Source: Rhodanobacter sp. PCA2 (GTDB taxonomy: Bacteria > Pseudomonadota > Gammaproteobacteria > Xanthomonadales > Rhodanobacteraceae). Taken from it: a DNA stretch of 47,475 nt. Within the stretch, counting starts at the first letter, position 1; each line of letters starts with the position of its first letter. The notes below the pieces were generated by a model. That model made no database searches. It was not told the DNA's origin and worked only from the letters and a program-made list of their open reading frames with translations. Where the stretch lies: positions 110,615 to 158,089 of the forward strand of contig NZ_NJIC01000012.1 in assembly GCF_013620825.1 (NCBI RefSeq), written 5' to 3'. Positions 9,462 through 17,654 of this stretch are shown here, one piece after another. The position numbers and the translations under genes are program-made.

Positions 9462-10205
9462 TTACCCCTGGGTCCTGGTGGCGGCGAGCTGTTCGCCGGT
9501 GCGACCGTAGCGGCGGTCGCGCCGGCCGTAGTCCTCGATGGCCCGATGCAGGCAGGCCTGATCGAAGTCCGGCCACAGGGTATCGGTGAAATGCAGTTCG
9601 GCATAGGCCGCCTGCCACAGCAGGAAGTTGCTGAGCCGGCATTCGCCGCCGGTGCGGATGAACAGGTCCAGCGGGGGCAGGTCGGCCAGGCACATCCGCG
9701 CGGCCAGCGTGGCCTCGTCGATCGCCTCGGCCTGCAGTTCGCCGCGGGCCACTGCCGCGGCGGCCTGGCGCGCGGCCTGGGCGATGTCCCAGCGGCCGCC
9801 GTAGTTCACCGCCACGTTGAGGTGCAGTTTGACGTTGCCGCCGGTGCGCGCCATCGCGGCCTGCATGCGCTCGCGCAGCGGGGCGTCGAAGGCGGCCAGG
9901 TCGCCCACGAATCGCAGCCGCACGCCCTGGGCGTGCAGTTCGTCGGTTTCCTTGTCCAGCGCGCGCAGGAACAGCGTCATCAGCGCGCCGACTTCCTCTT
10001 CCGGCCGCTGCCAGTTCTCGCTGGAGAACGCGAACAGGGTAAGCGCCTCGACCCCTTCGCGCAGACAGCCTTCCACCACCTCGCGCACCGCCTTGCGGCC
10101 GGCGTTGTGGCCGAAGCTGCGCGGCCGGTGGCGCGCCTTCGCCCAGCGGCCGTTGCCGTCCATCACGATGGCGATGTGGCGGGGGATGGCGGGTGTGGAG
10201 GTCAT
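9462..10205 (-). CDS. uppS: Undecaprenyl diphosphate synthase UppS
   Basis: Cis-prenyltransferase that adds eight isopentenyl units to farnesyl-PP, giving the C55 carrier for peptidoglycan and O-antigen. The 247-residue product carries IVMDGNGRWA (catalytic Asp16), FAFSSENW, the VNYGGRWD block and DLFIRTGGE. The next residues read CRLSNFLLWQ, where many homologues have His or Gln in place of the Cys. ATG at 10203-10205 is chosen because the conserved PRHIAIVMDG follows at the usual distance; a longer in-frame extension upstream lacks family sequence. Confidence 0.95.
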   Translation of the reverse strand: MTSTPAIPRHIAIVMDGNGRWAKARHRPRSFGHNAGRKAVREVVEGCLREGVEALTLFAFSSENWQRPEEEVGALMTLFLRALDKETDELHAQGVRLRFVGDLAAFDAPLRERMQAAMARTGGNVKLHLNVAVNYGGRWDIAQAARQAAAAVARGELQAEAIDEATLAARMCLADLPPLDLFIRTGGECRLSNFLLWQAAYAELHFTDTLWPDFDQACLHRAIEDYGRRDRRYGRTGEQLAATRTQG

Positions 10206-10246
10206 GGTGCGGCTTGGGCCGGTCCCTCCCCGGTCAGGGAAATGCT

Positions 10247-10320
10247 GCCCCGAAGGGGCGGATGGATGGAGTGGGTGCCAGTGTGCCCCTGTCGCCTTCT
10301 CCATGGCGGGGGAGAGGGCG
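10247..10320. repeat. Degenerate palindromic elements in the uppS-frr spacer
   Basis: The 171-base gap between frr and uppS is long for this operon. It contains GCCCC-GAA-GGGGC (10247-10259) and an imperfect palindrome with GCCTTCTCC and GGGGGAGAGGG (10294-10317). The latter resembles the CTCTCCCC/GGGGAGAG element before pheS, so it is probably a worn copy of the same extragenic repeat. Confidence 0.5.
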
Positions 10321-10376
10321 CGCCGTTGCCCGAAACCGCGGCGCCGGATGTTCCGGGCCCCGCGGTCCGGCATGCG

Positions 10377-10934
10377 TCACATGGACATCAGCTCGTCTTC
10401 CTTGGCCTTCACCACGCCGTCGACGTCCTTGACGAAGCGGTCGGTGAGCTTCTGGATCTCGTCGTCGGCGCGGCGTTCCTCGTCCTCGCTGATCTGCTTG
10501 TCCTTGAGCAGGTCCTTCAGCTTCTGCAAGGCGTCGCGGCGCACGTTGCGGATCGCGATCTTCGCGTTCTCGCCCTCGTGCGACACGTGCTTGGCCAGCT
10601 CGCGGCGGCGCTCCTCGGTGAGCGGCGGCATGTTGAGGCGGATCACGGTGCCCGCGGTGGTGGGCGTGATGCCGATGTCCGAAGCCAGCAGGGCCTTTTC
10701 GACCGGGCCGACCAGGCTCTTGTCGAACGGCGTGATGATGATGGAGCGCGCGTCGCCCAGGGCCACCGAGGCCACCTGGTTCAGCGGCATCTCCGAACCG
10801 TAGGCGGGCACCTTGATGCCGTCCACCAGCGCGGTGCTGGCGCGGCCGGTGCGCAGGCGGGTGAGTTCGTGCCGGAGCGCGTCGATGCTCTTGCCCATGC
10901 GGGTCTGGGCATCGTTCTTGATGTCGTTGATCAT
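10377..10934 (-). CDS. frr: Ribosome recycling factor
   Basis: Splits the post-termination ribosome together with EF-G. The 185-residue product matches the family length (E. coli 185) and has the coiled arms of the L-shaped fold: MINDIKNDAQTRMGKSID at the start, LRTGRAS with the conserved Arg, then LNMPPLTEERRRELAKHV and the IRNVRRDA block. It lies 89 bases after pyrH and before uppS, the usual order. Confidence 0.97.
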   Translation of the reverse strand: MINDIKNDAQTRMGKSIDALRHELTRLRTGRASTALVDGIKVPAYGSEMPLNQVASVALGDARSIIITPFDKSLVGPVEKALLASDIGITPTTAGTVIRLNMPPLTEERRRELAKHVSHEGENAKIAIRNVRRDALQKLKDLLKDKQISEDEERRADDEIQKLTDRFVKDVDGVVKAKEDELMSM

Positions 10935-11023
10935 GGAGGCGTTTCCCGGTGGATCTGGTCAGCCGGCGAGTATAGCAGCGCCGGTCGTCGCGGCCGGACG
11001 GCGGCCGCCGGCGCTGCACGGGG

Positions 11024-11743
11024 TCAGTTGTGGACCAGGGTGCCCACCGCTTCGCCGTGCATGATGCGGGTGAGGTTGCCGGGCACGGTCATGTCGTAGA
11101 TGCGCAGCGGCATGCCGTGGTCGCGGCACAGGGCGATCGCGGCGGTGTCCATCACCTTGAGGTTGCGCTGGATCACCTCGTTGTAGGTGAGTTCGTCGTA
11201 GCGCCGGGCGTCGGGATCGCGGGCCGGGTCGGCGGTGTAGACGCCGTCGACCTTGGTGGCCTTGAGCAGCAGGTCCGCGCCGATCTCCACCGCGCGCAGG
11301 GCGGCGGCCGAGTCGGTGGTGAAGAACGGGTTGCCGGTGCCGGCCGCGAACAGCGCGATGCGGCCCTTCTCGATGTGGCGGATCGCGCGGCGGCGGATGT
11401 AGTCCTCGGCCACGTCGTGGATCTGGATCGCGCTCATCACGCGGGCGTAGGCGCCGCGCTTCTCGATCGCGTCGGCCATCGCCAGCGCGTTCATCACCGT
11501 GGCCAGCATGCCCATGTGGTCGCCGGTGACGCGGTCCATGCCGGATGCGGCCAGGCCCTCGCCGCGGAAGATGTTGCCGCCGCCGATCACCACGCCGACT
11601 TCCACGCCGCTCCTGCTCACGGCGATGATCTCGTCCGCCAGTTCGCCGATCACCTTCGGATCGATGCCGTAATCGGCCTCGCCCATCAGCGCTTCACCGG
11701 AGAGCTTGAGCAGGATGCGGCGGTACTTGGGCTGGTCGCTCAT
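11024..11743 (-). CDS. pyrH: UMP kinase PyrH
   Basis: Phosphorylates UMP to UDP with ATP, feeding UTP and UDP-sugar pools including UDP-GlcNAc for LpxA. The 239-residue amino-acid-kinase fold shows [13 protein letters not shown], the GGGNIFRG loop, [16 protein letters not shown] and [14 protein letters not shown] at 11741-11743 is preceded by CCGGAGACC and fits the conserved start. It is the first gene of the leftward run. The gene upstream is sodB, not the rpsB-tsf pair that precedes pyrH in many proteobacteria. Confidence 0.97.
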   Translation of the reverse strand: MSDQPKYRRILLKLSGEALMGEADYGIDPKVIGELADEIIAVSRSGVEVGVVIGGGNIFRGEGLAASGMDRVTGDHMGMLATVMNALAMADAIEKRGAYARVMSAIQIHDVAEDYIRRRAIRHIEKGRIALFAAGTGNPFFTTDSAAALRAVEIGADLLLKATKVDGVYTADPARDPDARRYDELTYNEVIQRNLKVMDTAAIALCRDHGMPLRIYDMTVPGNLTRIMHGEAVGTLVHN

Positions 11744-11777
11744 GGGGTCTCCGGATTGTGGTGGCGCAAACCGGCGC

Positions 11778-11783
11778 ATTGTA
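11778..11783 (-). promoter_or_regulatory. Likely -10 of the pyrH operon promoter
   Basis: TACAAT on the minus strand, 34 bases before the pyrH ATG and downstream of the sodB terminator. The -35 region is GC-rich and unconvincing. Position suggests it drives pyrH-frr and at least part of the envelope operon. Confidence 0.5.
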
Positions 11784-11874
11784 GCGATTGCGCCCACGCG
11801 CGGCGAGCGATTCGCGTCATTGCCGGCCGGGCGCACGTGCGTTCCGCGGGTGCGCGAGTCGCACGCCAGGCACG

Positions 11875-11903
11875 AAAAAAGCGGAGCCGCGAGGGCTCCG
11901 CTT
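11875..11903 (-). terminator. Rho-independent terminator of sodB
   Basis: On the minus strand AAGCGGAGCC pairs with GGCTCCGCTT around a five-base loop and runs straight into a T tract. It lies 21 bases after the sodB stop. Confidence 0.9.
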
Positions 11904-11924
11904 GTCCGTGGCGCTGCTGCGTGA

Positions 11925-12503
11925 TCAGGCGAGGTTCTTCGCCGCGAAGTCCCAGTTGACCAGGTTCCAGAACGCTTCCAGGTACTTCGGGCGGGCGTTG
12001 CGGTAGTCGATGTAGTAGGCGTGTTCCCACACGTCCACGGTGAGCAGCGGCTTGTCGCTGCCGGTGACCGGCGTGGCGGCGTTGGAGGTGTTGACGATGC
12101 CCAGCGCGCCATCCGGGCGCTGCACCAGCCAGGTCCAGCCCGAGCCGAAGTTGCCGGCGGCGGACTTGGTGAACTCTTCCTTGAACTTCTCGAACGAACC
12201 GAACGCCTTGTTGATCGCGTCGGCCAGCTTGCCGGTGGGTTCCTTGCCGCCCTTGGGGCTCAGCGAGTTCCAGTAGAACGTGTGGTTCCAGATCTGCGCG
12301 GCGTTGTTGAACACGCCGCCGGAGGACTTGCGGATGATGTCTTCCAGCGCGGCGCCTTCGAACTCGGTGCCCTTGACCAGGTTGTTGAGGTTGGTCACGT
12401 AGGCCTGGTGGTGCTTGCCGTAGTGGTACTCCAGCGTCTCGGCGGAGATGTGGGGCTCGAGCGCGTTCTTTTCGTAGGGCAACGGGGGAAGTTCGATCGC
12501 CAT
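11925..12503 (-). CDS. sodB: Superoxide dismutase [Fe]
   Basis: Cytoplasmic iron superoxide dismutase. The 192-residue product starts [20 protein letters not shown], and [16 protein letters not shown] and [11 protein letters not shown] carry the metal ligands (three His and one Asp). AAQ before IWNHTFYW places the active-site Gln as in iron-type enzymes, so SodB rather than SodA. ATG at 12501-12503 follows CAAGGAG at good spacing; an upstream in-frame extension lacks family similarity. It is divergent from grxD with a shared promoter region, which suggests joint response to iron or redox state. Confidence 0.95.
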   Translation of the reverse strand: MAIELPPLPYEKNALEPHISAETLEYHYGKHHQAYVTNLNNLVKGTEFEGAALEDIIRKSSGGVFNNAAQIWNHTFYWNSLSPKGGKEPTGKLADAINKAFGSFEKFKEEFTKSAAGNFGSGWTWLVQRPDGALGIVNTSNAATPVTGSDKPLLTVDVWEHAYYIDYRNARPKYLEAFWNLVNWDFAAKNLA

Positions 12504-12613
12504 GGCTGGCTCCTTGACGGTGGCTGGGAGAAAAGGTCGCGACGACCGGCGGCCGCTGCGTGTCGGCTGATACAATACCGATCTGCCTGCATTGTAAAGA
12601 TGAACCACCAGCC
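12504..12613. promoter_or_regulatory. Shared divergent promoter region, sodB and grxD
   Basis: Plus strand: TACAAT at 12571-12576 is a good -10 for grxD, giving a leader of about 30 bases. Minus strand: TTTACA (12592-12597) and TATTGT (12571-12576) could form the sodB promoter with a short spacer. The two -10 elements occupy the same bases, so the promoters would compete. No Fur or IscR site is certain by eye. Confidence 0.4.
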
Positions 12614-12940
12614 ATGGACGTAAACGAGCGAATCAAGTCGCTGCTCGCCGCGCATCCGATCGTGCTCTTCATGAAGGGCACGCCGGAATTTCCCATGTGC
12701 GGCTTTTCCAGCCGCGCCGCACAGGCGCTGCAGCAGGCCGGCGCGCCGTTCCACGCAGTGAACGTGCTGGCCGATCCGGAAATCCGCGCGGCGTTGCCGC
12801 ACTACGCGAACTGGCCGACGTTCCCGCAGCTCTTCATCGAGGGCGAACTGATCGGCGGCTGCGACATCGTGGTGGACCTGCAGGCTTCCGGCGAGCTGGC
12901 GCGCATGGCCGGCGACGTGACCGGGGCGTCGCAGGAATGA
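12614..12940 (+). CDS. grxD: Monothiol glutaredoxin, Grx4 family
   Basis: CGFS-type glutaredoxin that carries and delivers [2Fe-2S] clusters. The 108-residue product has [15 protein letters not shown] with the CGFS motif at 29-32 (Cys29 is the cluster ligand), [19 protein letters not shown] and the TFPQ cis-Pro loop. Start ATG 12614 is chosen because [19 protein letters not shown] follows as in homologues; the Shine-Dalgarno is weak. It overlaps the next gene by four bases (ATGA). Confidence 0.93.
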   Translation: MDVNERIKSLLAAHPIVLFMKGTPEFPMCGFSSRAAQALQQAGAPFHAVNVLADPEIRAALPHYANWPTFPQLFIEGELIGGCDIVVDLQASGELARMAGDVTGASQE

Positions 12941-13710
12941 CGCTGCCGTCGATGGGTCTTCCCGCGGGCTGGGCGCCCGCCGGCGGCGACACGCTGGCCG
13001 GTCGCGTGGTGCTGGTCACCGGCGCCTACGGCGGCCTGGGCGGCGCGGTGGCGCGCGCGGCCACGCGCGCCGGCGCCACCGTCGTGGTCAGCGGCAAGCG
13101 CAAGCGCCAGCTGGAACAGCTGTACGACGCGATGCTGGCCGAAGGCCTGGCCGAGCCGGTGATCCATCCGCTGGACATGGAAACCGCCACCCCGCGCGAG
13201 TACGCCGCGCTGGCCGACGGCCTGCGCCACGATTTCGGCCGGCTGGACGGCATTGCGCACTGCGCCGCCAGCTTCGCCGGGCTCACCCCGATCGGCATGC
13301 ACAAGCCGGACGACTGGCTGCGCGCGATGCACGTCAACCTCAATGCGCCGTTCGCGCTGACCCAGGCCTGCCTGCCGCTGCTGCAGGAGGCGGCCGACAG
13401 CGCGGTGGTGTTCGTGCTGGACGATCCCGCGCGGCTGGCGCGCGCGCACTGGGGTGCGTATGGCGTCTCCAAGGCGGCGCTGGAGCGCTTCGCCTCGATC
13501 CTGCACGAGGAGACCGACGAGAGCCCGCTGCGCGTGCACGCGTTGCTGCCCGGGCCGATGCGCACCAGGCTGCGCCGGCAGGCGTATTTCGGCGAGGACA
13601 CCATGCAGCACCCACCGCCGGATGCCGCTGCCGAGGCGCTGGTCTGGCTGCTGGCCGCGCAGGGCGCCGCGGCGCGCGGTCGCGTGCTCGATCTGCGGGA
13701 CGCGGCATGA
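12937..13710 (+). CDS. SDR-family protein, YciK-like, catalytic Ser not conserved
   Basis: Short-chain dehydrogenase/reductase fold of 257 residues. TGAYGGLG (28-35) is the nucleotide-binding turn, and Tyr174 and Lys178 of AYGVSK are the catalytic pair. The Ser expected 13 residues before the Tyr is replaced by Asp161 (VFVLDDPAR), so ordinary dehydrogenase activity is uncertain. The closest general resemblance is to YciK-type oxidoreductases of unknown substrate. It is coupled to grxD by an ATGA overlap. Function is not assigned. Confidence 0.8.
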   Translation: MTLPSMGLPAGWAPAGGDTLAGRVVLVTGAYGGLGGAVARAATRAGATVVVSGKRKRQLEQLYDAMLAEGLAEPVIHPLDMETATPREYAALADGLRHDFGRLDGIAHCAASFAGLTPIGMHKPDDWLRAMHVNLNAPFALTQACLPLLQEAADSAVVFVLDDPARLARAHWGAYGVSKAALERFASILHEETDESPLRVHALLPGPMRTRLRRQAYFGEDTMQHPPPDAAAEALVWLLAAQGAAARGRVLDLRDAA

Positions 13711-13741
13711 GCTGCGTCCATCGCCAGTCCGGGGCACGCTG

Positions 13742-14353
13742 ATGGAAACGCAGATGACCACCCTGGCGGCGGGAATCATGCTGTTCCTGATCATGGACCC
13801 GCTGGGCAATATCCCGATCTTCCTCAGCCTGCTGAAGGACGTGCCGCCCAAGCGCCGCCGTCGCGTGATGGTGCGCGAGCTGCTGATCGCGCTCGGCGTG
13901 CTGCTGGGCTTCCTGCTGGGCGGGCAGGTGCTGCTGAACCTGCTGCAGCTGAAACCCGATTCCATCAGCATCGCCGGCGGCATCGTGCTGTTCCTGATCG
14001 GCATCCGCATGGTGTTTCCGCCGGCGGACGGCGGCGGCATCTTCGGCAAGTCCGGCGGCGGCGAGCCCTTCATCGTGCCGATGGCGATACCCGGCGTGGC
14101 CGGTCCCTCGGCGATGGCGGCGCTGCTGTTGCTCACCAACACCCAGCCGGGGCGCACCGCGGACTGGGCGATCGCCCTGATCGGCGCATGGCTGGCCACG
14201 GCGGTGATCCTGCTGTGCTCCACCTACCTGTTCCGCTGGCTGGGCGAGAGCGTGCTGACCGCGCTGGAACGCGTGATGGGCATGCTGCTGATCGCCCTTT
14301 CCGTGCAGATGTTCCTGGGCGGCGTGGCGGCGTACCTGCATCTGCGGCTCTGA
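13742..14353 (+). CDS. MarC-family integral membrane protein
   Basis: A 203-residue protein with about six membrane helices: TLAAGIMLFLIMDPLGNIPIFLSLL at the start (two parts of one helix plus loop), ELLIALGVLLGFLLGG, ISIAGGIVLFLIGIRMVF and others. The MDPLGNIP turn and VPMAIPGVAGPSAMA are typical of the MarC/UPF0056 family, whose transport role is unsettled. The start could be ATG 13742 or ATG 13754; neither has a strong Shine-Dalgarno. It lies 31 bases after the SDR gene and probably shares its transcript. Confidence 0.88.
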   Translation: METQMTTLAAGIMLFLIMDPLGNIPIFLSLLKDVPPKRRRRVMVRELLIALGVLLGFLLGGQVLLNLLQLKPDSISIAGGIVLFLIGIRMVFPPADGGGIFGKSGGGEPFIVPMAIPGVAGPSAMAALLLLTNTQPGRTADWAIALIGAWLATAVILLCSTYLFRWLGESVLTALERVMGMLLIALSVQMFLGGVAAYLHLRL

Positions 14354-14415
14354 TCGCCCCGGTCGTCAGCGTCGTCGCCAAGGGGATATTCAATCTGGCG
14401 ACAACCCGAATGAAT

Positions 14416-14456
14416 GCGCAGTGTCTCCGGGCTTGAACCGGGGCACTTGCCTGCGC
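14416..14456 (+). other. Stable stem-loop in marC-receptor spacer
   Basis: GCGCA/TGCGC forms an outer stem and GTGTCTCCGG pairs with CCGGGGCAC (one bulged T) around GCTTGAA. It sits 62 bases after the marC stop. No T run follows, so it is not a simple terminator. Confidence 0.5.
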
Positions 14457-14514
14457 GTCGTGGCAATTGTAAAGATGCTGTCAGCGGAGCTCGCCAAAAT
14501 GCTAACATCGGCGT

Positions 14515-14625
14515 AAGGATTCCACGGGCGAATCCAGAGATCGGCTGCTCGGGGCGCGATTTTCGATCCCGGGCCACAACGCAATGGCTGCACTCACCCA
14601 CCTGACCTTGCGGTCGGGTTTTTTT
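14515..14625 (+). ncRNA. Candidate small RNA or terminated leader
   Basis: TAACAT (14503-14508), preceded by TG, could be an extended -10, with a weak TGTCAG -35. A transcript from about 14515 would contain a GGATTC/GAATCC hairpin and end at a strong intrinsic terminator (14600-14625). The 516-base gap around it has no credible coding frame. I cannot match it to 6S RNA, tmRNA or a known riboswitch class. It may be a free small RNA or an attenuated leader of the receptor gene at 14870. Confidence 0.4.
14600..14625 (+). terminator. Intrinsic terminator upstream of TonB receptor gene
   Basis: ACCTGACC pairs with GGTCGGGT (one G-T pair) around TTGC and is followed by seven T. It ends transcription 244 bases before the receptor start. 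The remaining 14626-14869 holds a TTTCTTGC/GCAAGAAA hairpin (14645-14667) and nothing else I recognise. Confidence 0.75.
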
Positions 14626-14869
14626 GCGCCCGAAGAAATCGTTTTTTCTTGCAATGGCCGCAAGAAATGCATGGGCGGGCGGGCTTGCGGTGCGGCCCGG
14701 TTTGCCATGGAGCGGGCTCGCGCGATCCGGATGGATTGTGCGGCCTCGTGCCTGGCGGTATCGGCAACGCGCGACGGCCAGCATGCAGGTTTTGCATTGC
14801 CGCGTGTTTTCCTTTTTTTCGAGCCGCGGCCGCATTCGAATGAAAATCCAACCAAGAGGTTCCGACACC

Positions 14870-17326
14870 ATGAAGCAAAACCATCTTTCCCTGGCGATTG
14901 CGCTTGCCTGTTGCATGGCGCCCGGTCTTTTGCTGGCGCAGACGGCGGCCAGCCAAGCCGCCACGGATTCGGCCACCCCGCCTCCGCAGGAGCAGCGCAG
15001 CAGCGTATCCAGCACCTCGAACACCACGACGTCGAACGACACCCGGCGCGGCGTGCAGCAGTTGAGCGCGGTGCAGGTGACGGCGCAGTCGCTGGCGCTG
15101 GGCGGCGGCCTGATGTCGGTGCAGACCGCTCCGAAGGCGGTCTCCACCATCAGCCGCGACGCGATCGTGCAGGCGGCGCCGGGTGCCACCTTCGTGCAGA
15201 TGATCGACAGCATCCCTGGCGTCAACGCTTCGACGGACGACGTCAGCGGCCTGGCCAACGGCAATTACCAGATCCGCGGTTTCACCAGCGACGAGATCGC
15301 CGGCACGGTGAACGGCGCGCCGATCAACGACAGCGGCAACTACAAGATTTACTCGACCGAATACGGCGACGCCGAGAATTACGGCGACATTACCGTGCTG
15401 CAGGGTTATCCGGACGTGGACATGCCGGTTTCCGGCGCGGCCGGCGGCTCGATTTCCTGGGTGACGATAGACCCCTCGCACCAGGCCGGTCTGGACATGA
15501 CCCAGAGTTTCGGCGACCACGATTATCGGCGCACCTTCCTGCGGCTCAATACCGGCGACCTCGGACCGGTGCGGGCATGGCTTTCCTATTCGAACAATTC
15601 GGTCAACCAGTGGCGTGGCCCGGGCGACATGAACGTCACCAAGGTGGACGGCAAGGCGCTGTGGACCATCGACGGCAACGATTACGTCTCCGCCTCGTTC
15701 CAGTACAACCGCGAACGCAATTACGGCTACAACAGCCTGACCAAGGCGCAGATCGCCCAGGGCGGTTATTTCCAGAGCTACGACACCGCCTACAGCCCGA
15801 CCGACACCTACTACTGGAAGCTCCATACCAATCCGTTCCAGAGCTGGCTGGCGAGCATGGACGGCGAGTTCCGGCTCAGCGACAGCCTGCGCCTCTCGGT
15901 GGTGCCGTATTTCTGGTACGGCAACGGCGGCGGCGGCGGCGGCTACAAGTTCACCGAGTCGACGGTGACGCAGAACACCATCGGCTATGCGAACCAGGAC
16001 ATCAACGGCGACGGTAGGATCGGCGGCAACGCCGTGGCCTACGCGTTCAATGCCACTTATACCTATCGCCCCGGCATCATCGCCAAGCTGAACCAGGACT
16101 TCGGCATGGACGACAGCCTGGAATACGGCTTCTGGTACGAGCGACCGCGCCAGCAGCAGAACGAGTTCTTCACCCCGGCCGCGAACGGCGAGCCGGCGGA
16201 TTTCTGGGCCACCACCGACCTGATCCGCTACTCCAACGGCGTGGTCCAGCGGGCGTACCGCGAATACACCACCTCGGACACCCGCAAGGTGTTTGCCACC
16301 AATACCTGGACGCCGAACGACCAGTGGACCGTGACCGTGGGCGCGGCCTATCTGTGGGAACAGCGCAGCGGCTACGACTACCAGAACTGGGGCAGCCAGA
16401 GCAGCAACCCCAAGTACGCCCAGTTCGGCGGCGCCGCCAGCGCCACCTATCGCAAGCTCAGCCCCACCGCGGGCGTGAAGTACCAGCTGGACGACGAGAA
16501 CCAGTTCTACCTCGGTGCCGGCCGCACGTTCCGTGCACCGATCAACGGCGCGCTGCTGCAGAACTTCGCGGCCGCGGCCAATTCGAAGAACACGGCCAAC
16601 GCGGCGGCCGGCGCCTACGTCAACCAGCCCGAGACCGCCACCACGGTGGACCTGGGCTGGCGCTTCTACGCCGACCGGTTCTCGGCCAACATCGACGCCT
16701 ACGAGTCGCACCTGAAGAACAAGCAGATTTCGGGCTACGACAACGCCACCGGCGGCACGGTCTACCTGAGCCTGCCGAAGATGCGCATGCGCGGCCTCAC
16801 CGCCGAGGCCAGCTACAAGATGACGGCGAACTGGACCGTGTACGCGAACTACTCGCTGCAGCGGGCCACCTTGCAAGGCGACGTCGACACGCTGGGCGAC
16901 GGCATCTATCCGACGCACGGCAAGAGCTTCCTCAACACGCCGAAGAACTCCGGCTACCTGCGCGTGGCCTACAGTCACGGCCCGCTCTGGGCCAGCCTGG
17001 ACGCCAAGTACCGCGGCGCGGTCTACGGCGACTGGATGAACACCGACAAGGTTGGCGGCTACACGGTGTTCAACCTCAACGCCGGCGTGAACCTGCCCGA
17101 CCTCTCGAGCTGGCTGCACCACCCGTACGTCAAGCTCAACGTGTTCAACCTGGGCGACCGCCGCGCGCTGACCAACGCGAACAACATCGGAGCGTTCCTG
17201 GCGAGCAACCCGGGCGGCATGTACACGGACCCGTCCACCGGCAAGCCGCTGTACACCTCGGCGCCGTACTACTCGCTGCTGCAGGACCGCACCTACATGG
17301 TCACCTTCGGCGTTTCCTTCCACTAG
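14870..17326 (+). CDS. TonB-dependent outer membrane receptor
   Basis: Outer-membrane gated channel energised by TonB-ExbBD. The 818-residue product begins with a signal peptide (MKQNHLSLAIALACCMAPGL, cut near LLAQ), then a Ser/Thr/Gln-rich linker, a plug domain from about residue 60 (LSAVQVTAQSL, then PGVNASTDDVSG and NYQIRGF) and a 22-strand barrel that fills the rest. The last residues are FGVSFH, so the usual C-terminal aromatic residue is followed by His. ATG 14870 is chosen for the signal peptide and the AAGAGG upstream. Substrate is unknown: no transport or regulatory genes such as FecIR flank it. Members with this plug type are annotated for siderophore or carbohydrate uptake. Confidence 0.9.
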   Translation: MKQNHLSLAIALACCMAPGLLLAQTAASQAATDSATPPPQEQRSSVSSTSNTTTSNDTRRGVQQLSAVQVTAQSLALGGGLMSVQTAPKAVSTISRDAIVQAAPGATFVQMIDSIPGVNASTDDVSGLANGNYQIRGFTSDEIAGTVNGAPINDSGNYKIYSTEYGDAENYGDITVLQGYPDVDMPVSGAAGGSISWVTIDPSHQAGLDMTQSFGDHDYRRTFLRLNTGDLGPVRAWLSYSNNSVNQWRGPGDMNVTKVDGKALWTIDGNDYVSASFQYNRERNYGYNSLTKAQIAQGGYFQSYDTAYSPTDTYYWKLHTNPFQSWLASMDGEFRLSDSLRLSVVPYFWYGNGGGGGGYKFTESTVTQNTIGYANQDINGDGRIGGNAVAYAFNATYTYRPGIIAKLNQDFGMDDSLEYGFWYERPRQQQNEFFTPAANGEPADFWATTDLIRYSNGVVQRAYREYTTSDTRKVFATNTWTPNDQWTVTVGAAYLWEQRSGYDYQNWGSQSSNPKYAQFGGAASATYRKLSPTAGVKYQLDDENQFYLGAGRTFRAPINGALLQNFAAAANSKNTANAAAGAYVNQPETATTVDLGWRFYADRFSANIDAYESHLKNKQISGYDNATGGTVYLSLPKMRMRGLTAEASYKMTANWTVYANYSLQRATLQGDVDTLGDGIYPTHGKSFLNTPKNSGYLRVAYSHGPLWASLDAKYRGAVYGDWMNTDKVGGYTVFNLNAGVNLPDLSSWLHHPYVKLNVFNLGDRRALTNANNIGAFLASNPGGMYTDPSTGKPLYTSAPYYSLLQDRTYMVTFGVSFH

Positions 17327-17367
17327 CAGCCGGGTCGGCCGCCTGCGGCCGGGCAGCCCGGACAGCC

Positions 17368-17397
17368 AGCCGGCACCCAGCGGGTGCCGGCTTTTTT
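17368..17397 (+). terminator. Terminator of first TonB receptor gene
   Basis: AGCCGGCACCC and GGGTGCCGGCT pair perfectly around AGC and are followed by six T. It starts 42 bases after the stop codon. Confidence 0.95.
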
Positions 17398-17460
17398 GTG
17401 CGCGCAAGAGGCCCGGGCATCTTCTTGCGACCGGCCGTGGGCTGGCAGGTAAGTGTGATA

Positions 17461-17606
17461 TTTACGCTAAAAGTTACGATTCTGTAATATGGTGCGGCTA
17501 CATTCGTCGCGATGGGTCAGGGGCGGCCGTCGTGCCGCGCTTTTCGGAACATCAAGTTATTCCAGTGGAATCAGTCTATTAGAACGGAAAGAGGGGTGGC
17601 CCCTCT
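17461..17606 (+). promoter_or_regulatory. Promoter and leader hairpin of Oar-like gene
   Basis: TTTACG (17461-17466) and TAATAT (17485-17490) are 18 bases apart in a locally AT-rich stretch and form a plausible sigma-70 promoter. The leader contains the hairpin AGAGGGG-TGG-CCCCTCT (17590-17606), ending 48 bases before the ATG. The region 17398-17654 has no gene. Confidence 0.6.
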
Positions 17607-17654
17607 ACGCTGGTCCCGTGTTTTTCCTGCGAATTTTCTAGGGGTCAAATCTCG

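Noticed and set aside
12600-12623. Mini-frame MNHQPWT overlapping the grxD start
   Set aside because: No Shine-Dalgarno and no informative codons; most likely chance, although it overlaps the grxD ATG in another frame.
12591-14477. The 12-mer ATTGTAAAGATG occurring at 12591 and at 14466
   Set aside because: Two copies in unrelated positions of a promoter region and a spacer; without more copies or conservation it may be chance.
14354-14869. Known riboswitch (TPP, cobalamin, SAM) upstream of the TonB receptor
   Set aside because: I see none of the conserved core sequences of these classes, only generic stems and a terminator.
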